Shown here in pieces: positions 1 through 11,929 of a stretch of DNA of 16,881 bases. How positions within the stretch are numbered: the first letter of the stretch is position 1; each line of letters starts with the position of its first letter. Source of the DNA: Streptomyces katrae (GTDB lineage Bacteria; Actinomycetota; Actinomycetes; Streptomycetales; Streptomycetaceae); the NCBI RefSeq assembly GCF_000966975.1, contig NZ_JZWV01000348.1, positions 4,197 through 21,077 of the forward strand, read 5' to 3'. Below the pieces are notes generated by a model. That model saw nothing but the letters and a program-made list of their open reading frames with translations, did no database searches and was not told where the DNA came from. The position numbers were made by a program, and so were the translations under genes.

Positions 1-55
1 GGGGGGGGGGGGGGGGCCCGGCCGGGCCGCCACAACTGCCTTTCCGCCGGAGGGA
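1..55. other. Contig edge: poly-G run plus GC palindrome downstream of fadH
   Basis: Bases 1-16 are an unbroken run of G. The perfect palindrome GGCCCGGCCGGGCC follows at 15-28, and the fadH stop codon begins at 56. The palindrome could be the remains of a fadH terminator, since fadH reads leftward into it. The G run looks more like a read or assembly artefact at a contig end than genomic sequence. No gene is visible here. Confidence 0.5.
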
Positions 56-5249
<5,194 letters not shown>

Positions 5250-5281
5250 GACGGCGGCTCCAGGGGAGGGTCGGGTGCGGT

Positions 5282-6139
5282 TCAGACTTTGACGGCGCCC
5301 TCGCCCACGCCCCGGAAGAAGAAGCGCTGCAGGGCGAGGAAGAGCAGCATCATCGGCAGCAGGGCGGCCATGGCTCCGGCCGCGATCAGCCGCTGGTCGT
5401 TGACGGTGGTGGCGCCGGCCAGGCTCTTCAGGCCGAGCTGGAGGGTGTAGTGCTCGCTGTCGGTCAGGACGATCAGGGGCCACAGGAAGTCGTCCCAGGC
5501 CCCCATGAAGCTGGTGATGCAGACCACGGCCAGGGCGCCCCGGGCGGAGGGGACGAAGACACGGGTGAACCGGGTCCACTCGTTCGCCCCGTCGAGCACC
5601 GCGGCCTCCTCCAGCTCCCTGGGGACGGCGAGGAACGCCGCCCGCATGATCATGATGTTGAGGACGGAGACCGCTCCGGGCAGCCACACGCCGACGAGGG
5701 TGTCGACGAGGCCCATCCCGCGCACGGTGAGGAACATCGAGATCATCACGGACTCGAAGGGGAACATCAGGGTGGCGGTCAGCACGGTGAAGACCGCCCT
5801 GCGGCCCCGCCAGCCCTCCCGGGACAGGGCGTAGCCGCCCATGGCGGCGAACACCAGGTTCGAGGTGACGGCGAGGGCCGCGACCACGAGGGTGTTGGCC
5901 GTGTACGGGAGCAGCGGGAAGGACTCGGCGACGCGGACGTAGTTGCCGAGGGTCGGCTCGGCCGGCAGGACGCCCTCGTAGACGTTCTCGCCGCGCCCGC
6001 GCAGTGAGGTCAGGAACTGCCAGGCGAGGGGGCCGGTCGTGACCACGAGGGCCAGGCAGAGCGTCAGGTAGCGGGCCGCGAGGGCGGCCCGGCGCCTGCC
6101 CGCGCCCCCGCGGCCCGCGGTGGCCGCGCGTCCGCTCAC
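5282..6139 (-). CDS. Carbohydrate ABC transporter permease (MalG/LacG type)
   Basis: This 285-aa inner-membrane permease is half of the channel of a sugar importer of the CUT1 type. About six hydrophobic segments are visible, starting around residues 23-43. The conserved cytoplasmic EAA loop is at about 178-197 (EEAAVLDGANEWTRF, then VFVP), where the ATPase docks. The GTG start at 6139 overlaps the upstream permease stop in GTGA, indicating translational coupling. The same frame stays open further upstream but runs through the neighbouring gene, so the extension is rejected. A basic N-terminus (RRR at 15-17) precedes the first membrane segment. No ATPase gene lies nearby. In streptomycetes a shared ATPase (MsiK) usually serves such importers. 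Confidence 0.93.
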   Translation of the reverse strand: MSGRAATAGRGGAGRRRAALAARYLTLCLALVVTTGPLAWQFLTSLRGRGENVYEGVLPAEPTLGNYVRVAESFPLLPYTANTLVVAALAVTSNLVFAAMGGYALSREGWRGRRAVFTVLTATLMFPFESVMISMFLTVRGMGLVDTLVGVWLPGAVSVLNIMIMRAAFLAVPRELEEAAVLDGANEWTRFTRVFVPSARGALAVVCITSFMGAWDDFLWPLIVLTDSEHYTLQLGLKSLAGATTVNDQRLIAAGAMAALLPMMLLFLALQRFFFRGVGEGAVKV

Positions 6140-7038
6140 GCCTCGTCCCCCTTCGTCAGCCGGCGGCCCAGCAGGCTGAAGGCCAGGGTGAGCAGGAACA
6201 GGAGCAGGGAGAGGGCGGAGGCGTAGCCGGTCTCCCCGGCGAAGCCCAGGCCGACCTGCCGGATCAGGAAGGGCAGGGTGCGTGCGCCGCCGCCGGGGCC
6301 GCCGCTCTCCCCGCCCAGGACGTAGATCTCGGTGAACACCCGCAGGGCGGAGATCGCCGACAGCGTCCCGACCAGCAGCATCATCGGCTTGACGGACGGG
6401 ACGGTGATGCTGGTGAACCGGCGCACCGGTCCGGCCCCGTCGAGGGCGGCGGCCTCGTACAGCGCTCCCGGTACGTTCCCGAGGGCGGCCAGGTAGAAGA
6501 CCATGTAGTAGCCCAGGCCCTTCCACACCGTGACGATCATCGCGGAGACCAGCAGCAGCGTGCTGTCGGTCAGGAAGGGCACGGGCTCCGTGACCAGCCG
6601 CAGCCGTACGAGGACCGCGTTGACCGCTCCGTCGCTGCGCAGCAGCCACTGCCAGACCAGGCCGACGACCACGGCGGAGGCGATCACCGGGGTGTAGAAG
6701 GCGGACCGGAAGAGGCCGATGCCGGGGACCTCCCGCCGCACCAGGACGGCCAGTCCCAGCGGCAGCACCACCAGGCAGGGCACGACGACCAGCAGGTAGA
6801 GCACGCTGTTGGCGGCCGCCAGCCAGAAGTCGGGGTCGGCCAGGGCCCGCCGGTAGTTGGCCAGGCCGACGAAGCTCCCGCCCTCCAGCACCCGGGCGTC
6901 GGTGAGGGACAGCACGACGGTGTTGACGAACGGCCAGAGGCTGAACAGCAGCACCGCGGCCAGGCCGGGCGCGAGGAACAGGTACGGGCTCCACCACCTG
7001 CGGTGCGGCAGCCCTCCCCCGCCCTCCGGCGCCGTCAC
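6136..7038 (-). CDS. Sugar ABC transporter permease (MalF/LacF type)
   Basis: This 300-aa protein is the second permease of the CUT1-type importer. The N-terminus carries HRRWWSPYLFLAPGL (12-26), typical of this family, followed by about six membrane segments. The EAA loop is EAAALDGAGPVRRF (195-208) followed by ITVPSVKP. The start is GTG at 7038, overlapping the binding-protein stop as GTGA. The gene downstream overlaps in the same way, so all three transporter genes are translationally coupled. Length and topology are normal. The exact sugar is not deducible from the permease; the adjacent alpha-mannosidase suggests a mannose-containing oligosaccharide. Confidence 0.93.
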   Translation of the reverse strand: MTAPEGGGGLPHRRWWSPYLFLAPGLAAVLLFSLWPFVNTVVLSLTDARVLEGGSFVGLANYRRALADPDFWLAAANSVLYLLVVVPCLVVLPLGLAVLVRREVPGIGLFRSAFYTPVIASAVVVGLVWQWLLRSDGAVNAVLVRLRLVTEPVPFLTDSTLLLVSAMIVTVWKGLGYYMVFYLAALGNVPGALYEAAALDGAGPVRRFTSITVPSVKPMMLLVGTLSAISALRVFTEIYVLGGESGGPGGGARTLPFLIRQVGLGFAGETGYASALSLLLFLLTLAFSLLGRRLTKGDEA

Positions 7039-8369
7039 CTGCGGCCCGCCGCCGCCAGCAGCCGGTTGGCCTCCTCCTCGGCCCTCCGTACGGCCGTCCG
7101 CGCGTCCTCCTCACCCTTGATGGCCTTCTGCATCTCGCGCGCCACCGCGTCACCGACCTGACTGGTCCACTGGACGGGGGTGTTGGCGTCGAGCGCGGCC
7201 GTCCTCAGCTGTTCGGCGCCGATCGCGCGGGCCAGCGTCTCGGCGTCCTTCCCGTCGCCCCGGTCGGCGAACCGCGGGTCAGCCAGGCCCTGGGCGTTGG
7301 AGGGGTAGATGGTGGCCCGCCGGGAGAACTCCACCTGGTTGGGGCCGTTGGTGACCCACTTGGCGAACTCGGCCGCCGCGTCCGGGTGCGCGGTGTCCTT
7401 GCGGATGCCGAGGGACTGGGCGTAGATGCCGATGTGGCCGAGGGTGCCGGTGACGGCGCCCGCCACCCGGGTCTGGGCGTACACCTGCGGGGCGTTGGCC
7501 TTGATGTCCTTGACGAAGCCCGGTGAGCCGGGGCCGAAGACGAGCCGGCCGCTGCCGTAGAGCTGGTTGATGTCGTCGGCCTTCAGGAGGGACTCCTTGG
7601 GCATGGCGCCCTTGGCGTACAGGTCCTTCATCCGGTCGGCCCAGGCGACGGCCTTGTCGGTGTCGAAGGTGAACCGGTCCCCCGCCTTGTTCAGGAGGGG
7701 TACGCCCATCTTCTGCCAGTCGCCGGGCAGCCGTCCCTTGGGGTCGGCCATGAAGGCGGCGTACCGGCCGCCGGAGCGGGCGGCGATCTGCTCGGCGTAG
7801 TCGAAGAACTGCTCGACGGTGGTGGGCGGTCGGGCGGGGTCGAGTCCGGATCTGGTGAACAGGTCCTGGTTGTAGGTGAGGATCTCGGGGGTGACGTACC
7901 ACGGGTAGGCGTACACCCCCTCGCCCTTGCCGGGGAGCTTGAACTGCTCCCAGGCGCCCGGGACGTACTCCTTGGCCGCCGCCGCGTCGAGGGAGGCCAC
8001 GTCGGCGAGCATGCCGCGGTCCGCGAGGAGCTGGAAGGAGTCGGTGGAGAGGTTGACCACGTCGGGCAGGGCCCCGGCCTGGGCGTCGGCGACGAGCTTC
8101 TCGTTGTAGCCGTCGCCGGGGACGTCCTCCCACTTCACCTCGGCCTCGGGGTACGCGCGCTCGAAGGAGTCGATGACGCCCTGGACGTAGGCGGTGTAGA
8201 CGGGTTTCAGCTGGAGGGTCCGGAAGGTGATCTCCCCGGCCACCCGGCCGGTCTTCCGCGCCTCTCCCGCCCGGGGTCCGGCGCCGCCGAGGCCGCAGGC
8301 GGAGAGGGAGAGCAGGCCGGCGGCCGCCACGGTGGCGACGGCCGTACGGATCAAGGGGTAACGGGTCAT
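7035..8369 (-). CDS. Sugar ABC transporter substrate-binding lipoprotein
   Basis: This 444-aa extracellular solute-binding protein (family 1) is anchored to the outer face of the membrane as a lipoprotein. The signal peptide has a basic N-region (Arg3, Arg8), a hydrophobic core and the lipobox LSAC, with the lipidated cysteine at residue 25. The mature part resembles MalE/MsmE-type proteins, including QGVIDSFERAYPEAEVKWEDV near 70-90 and GSGRLVFGPGSPG near the middle. I placed the start at ATG 8369 because it gives a proper signal peptide and has GAAGG eight bases upstream. Upstream in-frame starts would add residues unlike a signal sequence. It is the first gene of the mannoside operon, and its promoter would lie in the 8370-8460 region. 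Confidence 0.93.
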   Translation of the reverse strand: MTRYPLIRTAVATVAAAGLLSLSACGLGGAGPRAGEARKTGRVAGEITFRTLQLKPVYTAYVQGVIDSFERAYPEAEVKWEDVPGDGYNEKLVADAQAGALPDVVNLSTDSFQLLADRGMLADVASLDAAAAKEYVPGAWEQFKLPGKGEGVYAYPWYVTPEILTYNQDLFTRSGLDPARPPTTVEQFFDYAEQIAARSGGRYAAFMADPKGRLPGDWQKMGVPLLNKAGDRFTFDTDKAVAWADRMKDLYAKGAMPKESLLKADDINQLYGSGRLVFGPGSPGFVKDIKANAPQVYAQTRVAGAVTGTLGHIGIYAQSLGIRKDTAHPDAAAEFAKWVTNGPNQVEFSRRATIYPSNAQGLADPRFADRGDGKDAETLARAIGAEQLRTAALDANTPVQWTSQVGDAVAREMQKAIKGEEDARTAVRRAEEEANRLLAAAGRR

Positions 8370-8395
8370 CGTCGCCGCCTTCGTGGGAGTTCCGG

Positions 8396-8409
8396 CTCCG
8401 GCGCCGGAG
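8396..8409. promoter_or_regulatory. Perfect 14-bp palindrome before the binding-protein gene
   Basis: CTCCGGCGCCGGAG is a perfect palindrome ending 27 bases before the binding-protein start codon. It lies just downstream of the predicted transcription start, where a repressor of a sugar operon would often bind. It is not the usual LacI-type sequence, and in such GC-rich DNA a palindrome of this kind may arise by chance. Confidence 0.3.
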
Positions 8410-8422
8410 GGCGGTGCCCCAG

Positions 8423-8449
8423 GCTGTACGCAAGCGCCGGGCGCGTCAA
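8423..8449 (-). promoter_or_regulatory. Weak candidate promoter of the mannoside operon
   Basis: On the minus strand TTGACG (8449-8444) is a near-perfect -35 box. The best -10-like sequence is TACAGC (8428-8423), only 15 bases away, which is short. CAGCCT at a 17-base spacing is the alternative. The location, about 55-80 bp upstream of the binding-protein start, is suitable. Confidence 0.3.
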
Positions 8450-8672
8450 TGCGGCCGGAATCCCGCTGGCCGGGGGAACGCCTGTCCGTGGGTAACGGAA
8501 GACGGCGGAACCCGGGGCGGCGCAACCGGTCACGAGCTGGACTGATGCGCTTTAGCCGGAGCCTTTGCGCCGACGGCTCCGCCGGGGCGGCGGAGGTGAT
8601 TCCCGGGCCGTCTTTGACTTCTTATCGCCGGTCCGCCGCGAGCGCCCGGAGACGAATCCCAACGGCACGCAC

Positions 8673-8692
8673 TAATGCGGTTTATCGCAATA
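8673..8692. promoter_or_regulatory. Imperfect 20-bp dyad TAATGCGG...CGCAATA
   Basis: TAATGCGGTTTATCGCAATA has symmetrical ends (TAnTGCG and CGCAnTA), making a dyad of the size bound by dimeric repressors. It lies in the AT-richer middle of the divergent region. Which operon it would serve, or whether it serves any, is unknown. Confidence 0.3.
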
Positions 8693-8788
8693 CGGCCCAC
8701 CCCGGCAGACCTGGCGGCCATTAGCACGCACGAGGGCGCACGGGCAAGGGTTCCACGGCCGCCGACCCGAACGGATCACGGGTTTGCC

Positions 8789-8819
8789 TTGATCAACGCG
8801 ATGTGATGCATTGATCACA
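8789..8819. promoter_or_regulatory. Paired TTGATCA boxes and TGTGAT/ATCACA dyad before the oxidation operon
   Basis: The heptamer TTGATCA occurs at 8789-8795 and again at 8811-8817, exactly 22 bp apart, close to two turns of the helix. The second copy also closes a perfect inverted repeat, TGTGAT (8802-8807) and ATCACA (8814-8819), with a six-base spacer. A further GATCA lies at 8774-8778. The array ends 39 bp before the start codon at 8859, in promoter/operator position. No matching regulator gene is in the window. Confidence 0.5.
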
Positions 8820-8858
8820 CACTGTCGCGATCCCGCCCGCCAGCGAAGGAACCTCCCC

Positions 8859-10469
8859 ATGCGCACGGTCCGAGAGTCGGTCCTGGACGTCCTGCGAACC
8901 CGCGGGATGACCACGGTGTTCGGCAACCCCGGTTCCACCGAACTCCCCATGCTCAAGCAGTTCCCGGAGGACTTCCGCTACGTCCTGGGACTCCAGGAGG
9001 CCGTCGTGGTCGGCATGGCCGACGGCTTCGCCCTCGCCTCGGGCACCACCGGCCTGGTCAACCTGCACACCGGGCCGGGCACGGGCAACGCGATGGGCGC
9101 GATCCTGAACGCCCGCGCCAACCGCACCCCGATGGTGGTCACCGCCGGCCAGCAGGTGCGCGCCATGCTCACCATGGAGGCCCTGCTGGCCAACCCCCAG
9201 TCCACGCTCCTGCCCCAGCCCGCCGTGAAGTGGGCCTACGAGCCGCCCCGCCCGGCGGACATCGGCCCCGCGCTCGCCCGCGCCGCCCAGATCGCCGAAA
9301 CCCCGCCGCAGGGACCGGTGTTCCTCTCGCTCCCGATGGACGACTTCGACGTGCTGCTCGACGAGGACGAGGACCGGGCCGCCCAGCGGACCGCGGCGCG
9401 GACCGTGACCCACGCCGCCGCCCCCTCCGCCGAGGTGGTGCGGCGGCTGGCCGCCCGGCTCTCGGGGGCCCGCAGCGCGGTCCTCGTCTCCGGCAACGAC
9501 GTGGACGCCGCCGGGGCCTGGGACGCCGTCGTGGAACTGGCCGAACGCACCGGCCTGCCGGTCTGGTCGGCACCCACCGAGGGCCGGGTCGCCTTCCCCA
9601 AGTCCCACCCGCAGTACCGGGGGATGCTGCCCCCGGCGATCGGACCGCTCTCCCGCTGCCTGGAGGGGCACGACCTGGTGCTGGTGATCGGCGCCCCGGT
9701 CTTCTGCTACTACCCGTACGTCCCCGGCGCCTACCTGCCCGAGGGGGCCGAGCTCGTCCAGCTGACCCGGGACGCCGACGAGGCCGGCCGTGCCCCCGTC
9801 GGTGACGCGATCGTCGCCGATCTCGCCCTGACCGTGCGGGCGCTGACCGCCGCGCTGCCGGCGGCGGAGCTGCCGCCGGCGGCCCCGCCCCTGGAGCGTG
9901 CCGAGTCCTTCGAGGAGGTCGACGGGGCACTCACCCCGCTCGCCGCGATGACGGCCATCGCCCAGGGCGCCCCCGCGAACACCCTCTGGATCAACGAATC
10001 CCCGTCCAACCTGGGGCAGTTCCACGACGCGACCCGGATCGACACGCCCGGCTCGTTCCTCTTCACCGCCGGCGGCGGGCTCGGCTTCGGCCTGGCCGCG
10101 GCCGTCGGCGCGCAGCTCGGGGCCCCGGAGCGGCCGGTGGTCTGCGTCATCGGCGACGGCTCCACCCACTACGCCGTCCAGGCCCTGTGGACCGCCGCCG
10201 CCTACAAGGTCCCCGTGACCTTCGTCGTCCTCAGCAACCAGCGCTACGCGATCCTCCAGTGGTTCGCCCAGGTGGAACGGGCCCAGGGCGCGCCCGGGCT
10301 CGACATCCCCGGCCTGGACGTCACGGCCGTCGCCACCGGCTACGGAGTACCGGCGCACCGGGCGTCCAGCTGCGGCGAACTGGTCAAGCTGGTCCGGGAG
10401 TCGGCCCTCCAGCAGGACGGCCCGGTGCTCATCGACGTGCCCGTCACCACCGAGCTCCCCACCCTGTGA
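8859..10469 (+). CDS. mdlC: ThDP-dependent 2-oxo-acid decarboxylase, benzoylformate decarboxylase (MdlC) family
   Basis: This 536-aa enzyme decarboxylates a 2-oxo acid to an aldehyde using thiamine diphosphate and Mg2+. It aligns almost without gaps to Pseudomonas putida MdlC. The ThDP-activating Glu47 and active-site Ser26 (in GNPGSTE) and His70 are kept, and the cofactor motif GDGS (432-435) is followed by Asn460. The substrate pocket differs: MdlC His281 is Tyr285, Thr377 is Pro382 and Ala460 is Ile465, while Phe464 is kept as Phe469. The substrate may therefore not be benzoylformate; a longer or aliphatic 2-oxo acid is possible. The ATG at 8859 has GAAGGA eight bases upstream; the frame also opens at a TTG at 8811, which lacks a ribosome site. 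It is the first gene of the rightward operon, 47 bp before the FAD enzyme. Family assignment is firm; the substrate is not. Confidence 0.88.
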   Translation: MRTVRESVLDVLRTRGMTTVFGNPGSTELPMLKQFPEDFRYVLGLQEAVVVGMADGFALASGTTGLVNLHTGPGTGNAMGAILNARANRTPMVVTAGQQVRAMLTMEALLANPQSTLLPQPAVKWAYEPPRPADIGPALARAAQIAETPPQGPVFLSLPMDDFDVLLDEDEDRAAQRTAARTVTHAAAPSAEVVRRLAARLSGARSAVLVSGNDVDAAGAWDAVVELAERTGLPVWSAPTEGRVAFPKSHPQYRGMLPPAIGPLSRCLEGHDLVLVIGAPVFCYYPYVPGAYLPEGAELVQLTRDADEAGRAPVGDAIVADLALTVRALTAALPAAELPPAAPPLERAESFEEVDGALTPLAAMTAIAQGAPANTLWINESPSNLGQFHDATRIDTPGSFLFTAGGGLGFGLAAAVGAQLGAPERPVVCVIGDGSTHYAVQALWTAAAYKVPVTFVVLSNQRYAILQWFAQVERAQGAPGLDIPGLDVTAVATGYGVPAHRASSCGELVKLVRESALQQDGPVLIDVPVTTELPTL

Positions 10470-10516
10470 CCCCCTCCCCGCACCCCCGTTCCACCGCACC
10501 GTCCCGGAAGGCCGGC

Positions 10517-11929
10517 ATGCCCGTCACCAGCGACACACCCCTCCTGCTCGCCAGGCTCCGCTCCGCGCTCCCCGCCGAGGCCCTGCTCACCGCTCCGGCG
10601 GAGCTCGCCGCGCACTCCCGGGACACCGCGCCCTTCTCCGCGTGCGGAACCCCCGCCGTGGTCGCCGTCCCCCGCACCGCCGAGCAGGTCGAGCACATCA
10701 TGCGGACCGCCTACGAACTGGACGTCCCCGTCGTCCCGCAGGGCGCCCGCACCGGACTCGCGGGGGCCGCCAACGCCGTCGACGGCTGCGTCGTACTGTC
10801 CACCGCCGCCCTGGACCGGATCCTGTCGGTGGACCCCGCCAACCGCCTGGTGCGCTGCGAGCCCGGGGTCACCACGCGCCGCCTCGCCGAGGCCGTCGCC
10901 GGGTACGGGCTGGCGTACCCGCCGGACCCGGCCTCCTGGGAGACCTGCACCATCGGCGGGAACATCGCCACCGGCGCCGGCGGCATCTGCTGCGTGAAGT
11001 ACGGGGTCACGGCCGACTACGTCCTCGGGCTGGACCTCGTACTGCCCGACGGGCGGCGCATGCGCACCGGCCGGGACACCGCCAAGGGCGTCGCCGGATA
11101 CGACCTCACCCGGCTGGTCGTCGGCTCGGAGGGCACCCTCGCGGTGGTCGTCGGCGCCACCCTCGCCCTGCGGCCCGCCCGGCCGCCGGCCCTGTCCCTG
11201 CTCGCCCAGTTCCCCACCCTGACCGCCGCCGGGGACGCCGTCGCCGCGATCACCCGCGCCGGGCACACCCCCTCCGCGCTCGAACTCCTCGACCGGGCCA
11301 CCACCCGGGCCATCGCGGACCTCGGCGCCCACCCGCTGGTGCGCCCCGGCAGCGCCGCCACCCTGATCGTCGAGAGCGACGGCGCCGACCCCTCCGCGGA
11401 CCTCACCGCCATGGAACTCCTGTGCAAGGAGGCCGGGTCCGACCACGTGGCCACCTCCGCCACCGCCGAGGAGGCCCGGGAGATCATCGAGGCGCGCCGC
11501 CTGGTCACCCCCGCGATCGGCGCGTACATGGCCTCGCGGGGCGGCGGGCTGACCGCCTTCATCGAGGACGTGGCGGTCCCCCGCAGCGAACTCCCCAAGC
11601 TGATCGGCCAGATCGAGGACATCGCCGCCCGCCACCGGCTGCAGGTCTTCACCCTCGGCCACGCCGGGGACGGCAACCTCCACCCCACGGTCGTCTTCGA
11701 CCCCTCCGACCCCGGCGAACTCGACCGCGCCCGGACCGCCTACGACGACATCATGGCCGCCGGCCTCGCCCTGGGCGGCACCACCACCGGGGAACACGGC
11801 ATCGGCACCCTCAAGCGGGAGTGGCTGGAGCGCGAGCTGGGCCCCGTCTCCCTGGAGCTCCAGCGCGGCCTCAAGCGGCTGTTCGACCCGAAGAACCTCC
11901 TCAACCCCGGCAAGGTGGTCTCCGCATGA
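10517..11929 (+). CDS. FAD-linked D-2-hydroxyacid dehydrogenase (GlcD/D-lactate dehydrogenase family)
   Basis: This 470-aa flavoenzyme of the PCMH-type FAD family oxidises (R)-2-hydroxy acids to 2-oxo acids. The FAD-binding domain shows PQGARTGLAGAA (74-85), GGNIATGAGGICCVKYG from 147, and YDLTRLVVGSEGTL. The C-terminal cap has the metal/substrate signature HAGDGNLH (His382, His389) and GEHGIG (Glu426, His427), then DPKNLLNPGKV at the end. ATG 10517 follows GGAAG by six bases; the frame is open upstream but overlaps the previous gene. The stop overlaps the P450 start as ATGA. Members include glycolate oxidase GlcD and D-lactate dehydrogenase. Next to a 2-oxo-acid decarboxylase it would supply that enzyme's substrate. 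The electron acceptor is not encoded here, and no GlcE/GlcF partner is present. Confidence 0.9.
   Translation: MPVTSDTPLLLARLRSALPAEALLTAPAELAAHSRDTAPFSACGTPAVVAVPRTAEQVEHIMRTAYELDVPVVPQGARTGLAGAANAVDGCVVLSTAALDRILSVDPANRLVRCEPGVTTRRLAEAVAGYGLAYPPDPASWETCTIGGNIATGAGGICCVKYGVTADYVLGLDLVLPDGRRMRTGRDTAKGVAGYDLTRLVVGSEGTLAVVVGATLALRPARPPALSLLAQFPTLTAAGDAVAAITRAGHTPSALELLDRATTRAIADLGAHPLVRPGSAATLIVESDGADPSADLTAMELLCKEAGSDHVATSATAEEAREIIEARRLVTPAIGAYMASRGGGLTAFIEDVAVPRSELPKLIGQIEDIAARHRLQVFTLGHAGDGNLHPTVVFDPSDPGELDRARTAYDDIMAAGLALGGTTTGEHGIGTLKREWLERELGPVSLELQRGLKRLFDPKNLLNPGKVVSA

Larger units (their letters stand above)
8370..8858. promoter_or_regulatory. Divergent intergenic region (489 bp)
   Basis: This gene-free stretch separates the leftward mannoside operon from the rightward oxidation operon, so both promoters should lie here. 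It holds a candidate promoter (8423-8449) and a 14-bp palindrome (8396-8409) for the leftward genes. A hairpin at 8577-8595 has 8-bp arms CTCCGCCG/CGGCGGAG and a three-base loop. A 20-bp dyad lies at 8673-8692, and TTGATCA boxes lie at 8789-8817. The part from about 8600 to 8820 is clearly more AT-rich than the genes. I found no convincing small gene or RNA in it. Confidence 0.7.

Noticed and set aside
5250..5687. N-terminal extension of the mannosidase frame upstream of 5249.
   Set aside because: It overlaps the conserved permease sequence, has shadow composition, and the ATG at 5249 has its own ribosome site.
8577..8595. Hairpin as a terminator or attenuator.
   Set aside because: It lies in the middle of a divergent promoter region with no gene reading into it and no T tract. 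A stem of this size is common in GC-rich DNA.
8802..8819. CRP-type binding site (TGTGA...TCACA).
   Set aside because: The spacer between TGTGA and TCACA is eight bases, not six. It is kept only as an unassigned operator-like dyad.
8859..11929. Mandelate catabolic operon (mandelate to benzaldehyde).
   Set aside because: There is no mandelate racemase, FMN-type mandelate dehydrogenase or benzaldehyde dehydrogenase, and the decarboxylase pocket and the lipid-type neighbours fit aliphatic substrates better. It is not fully excluded.
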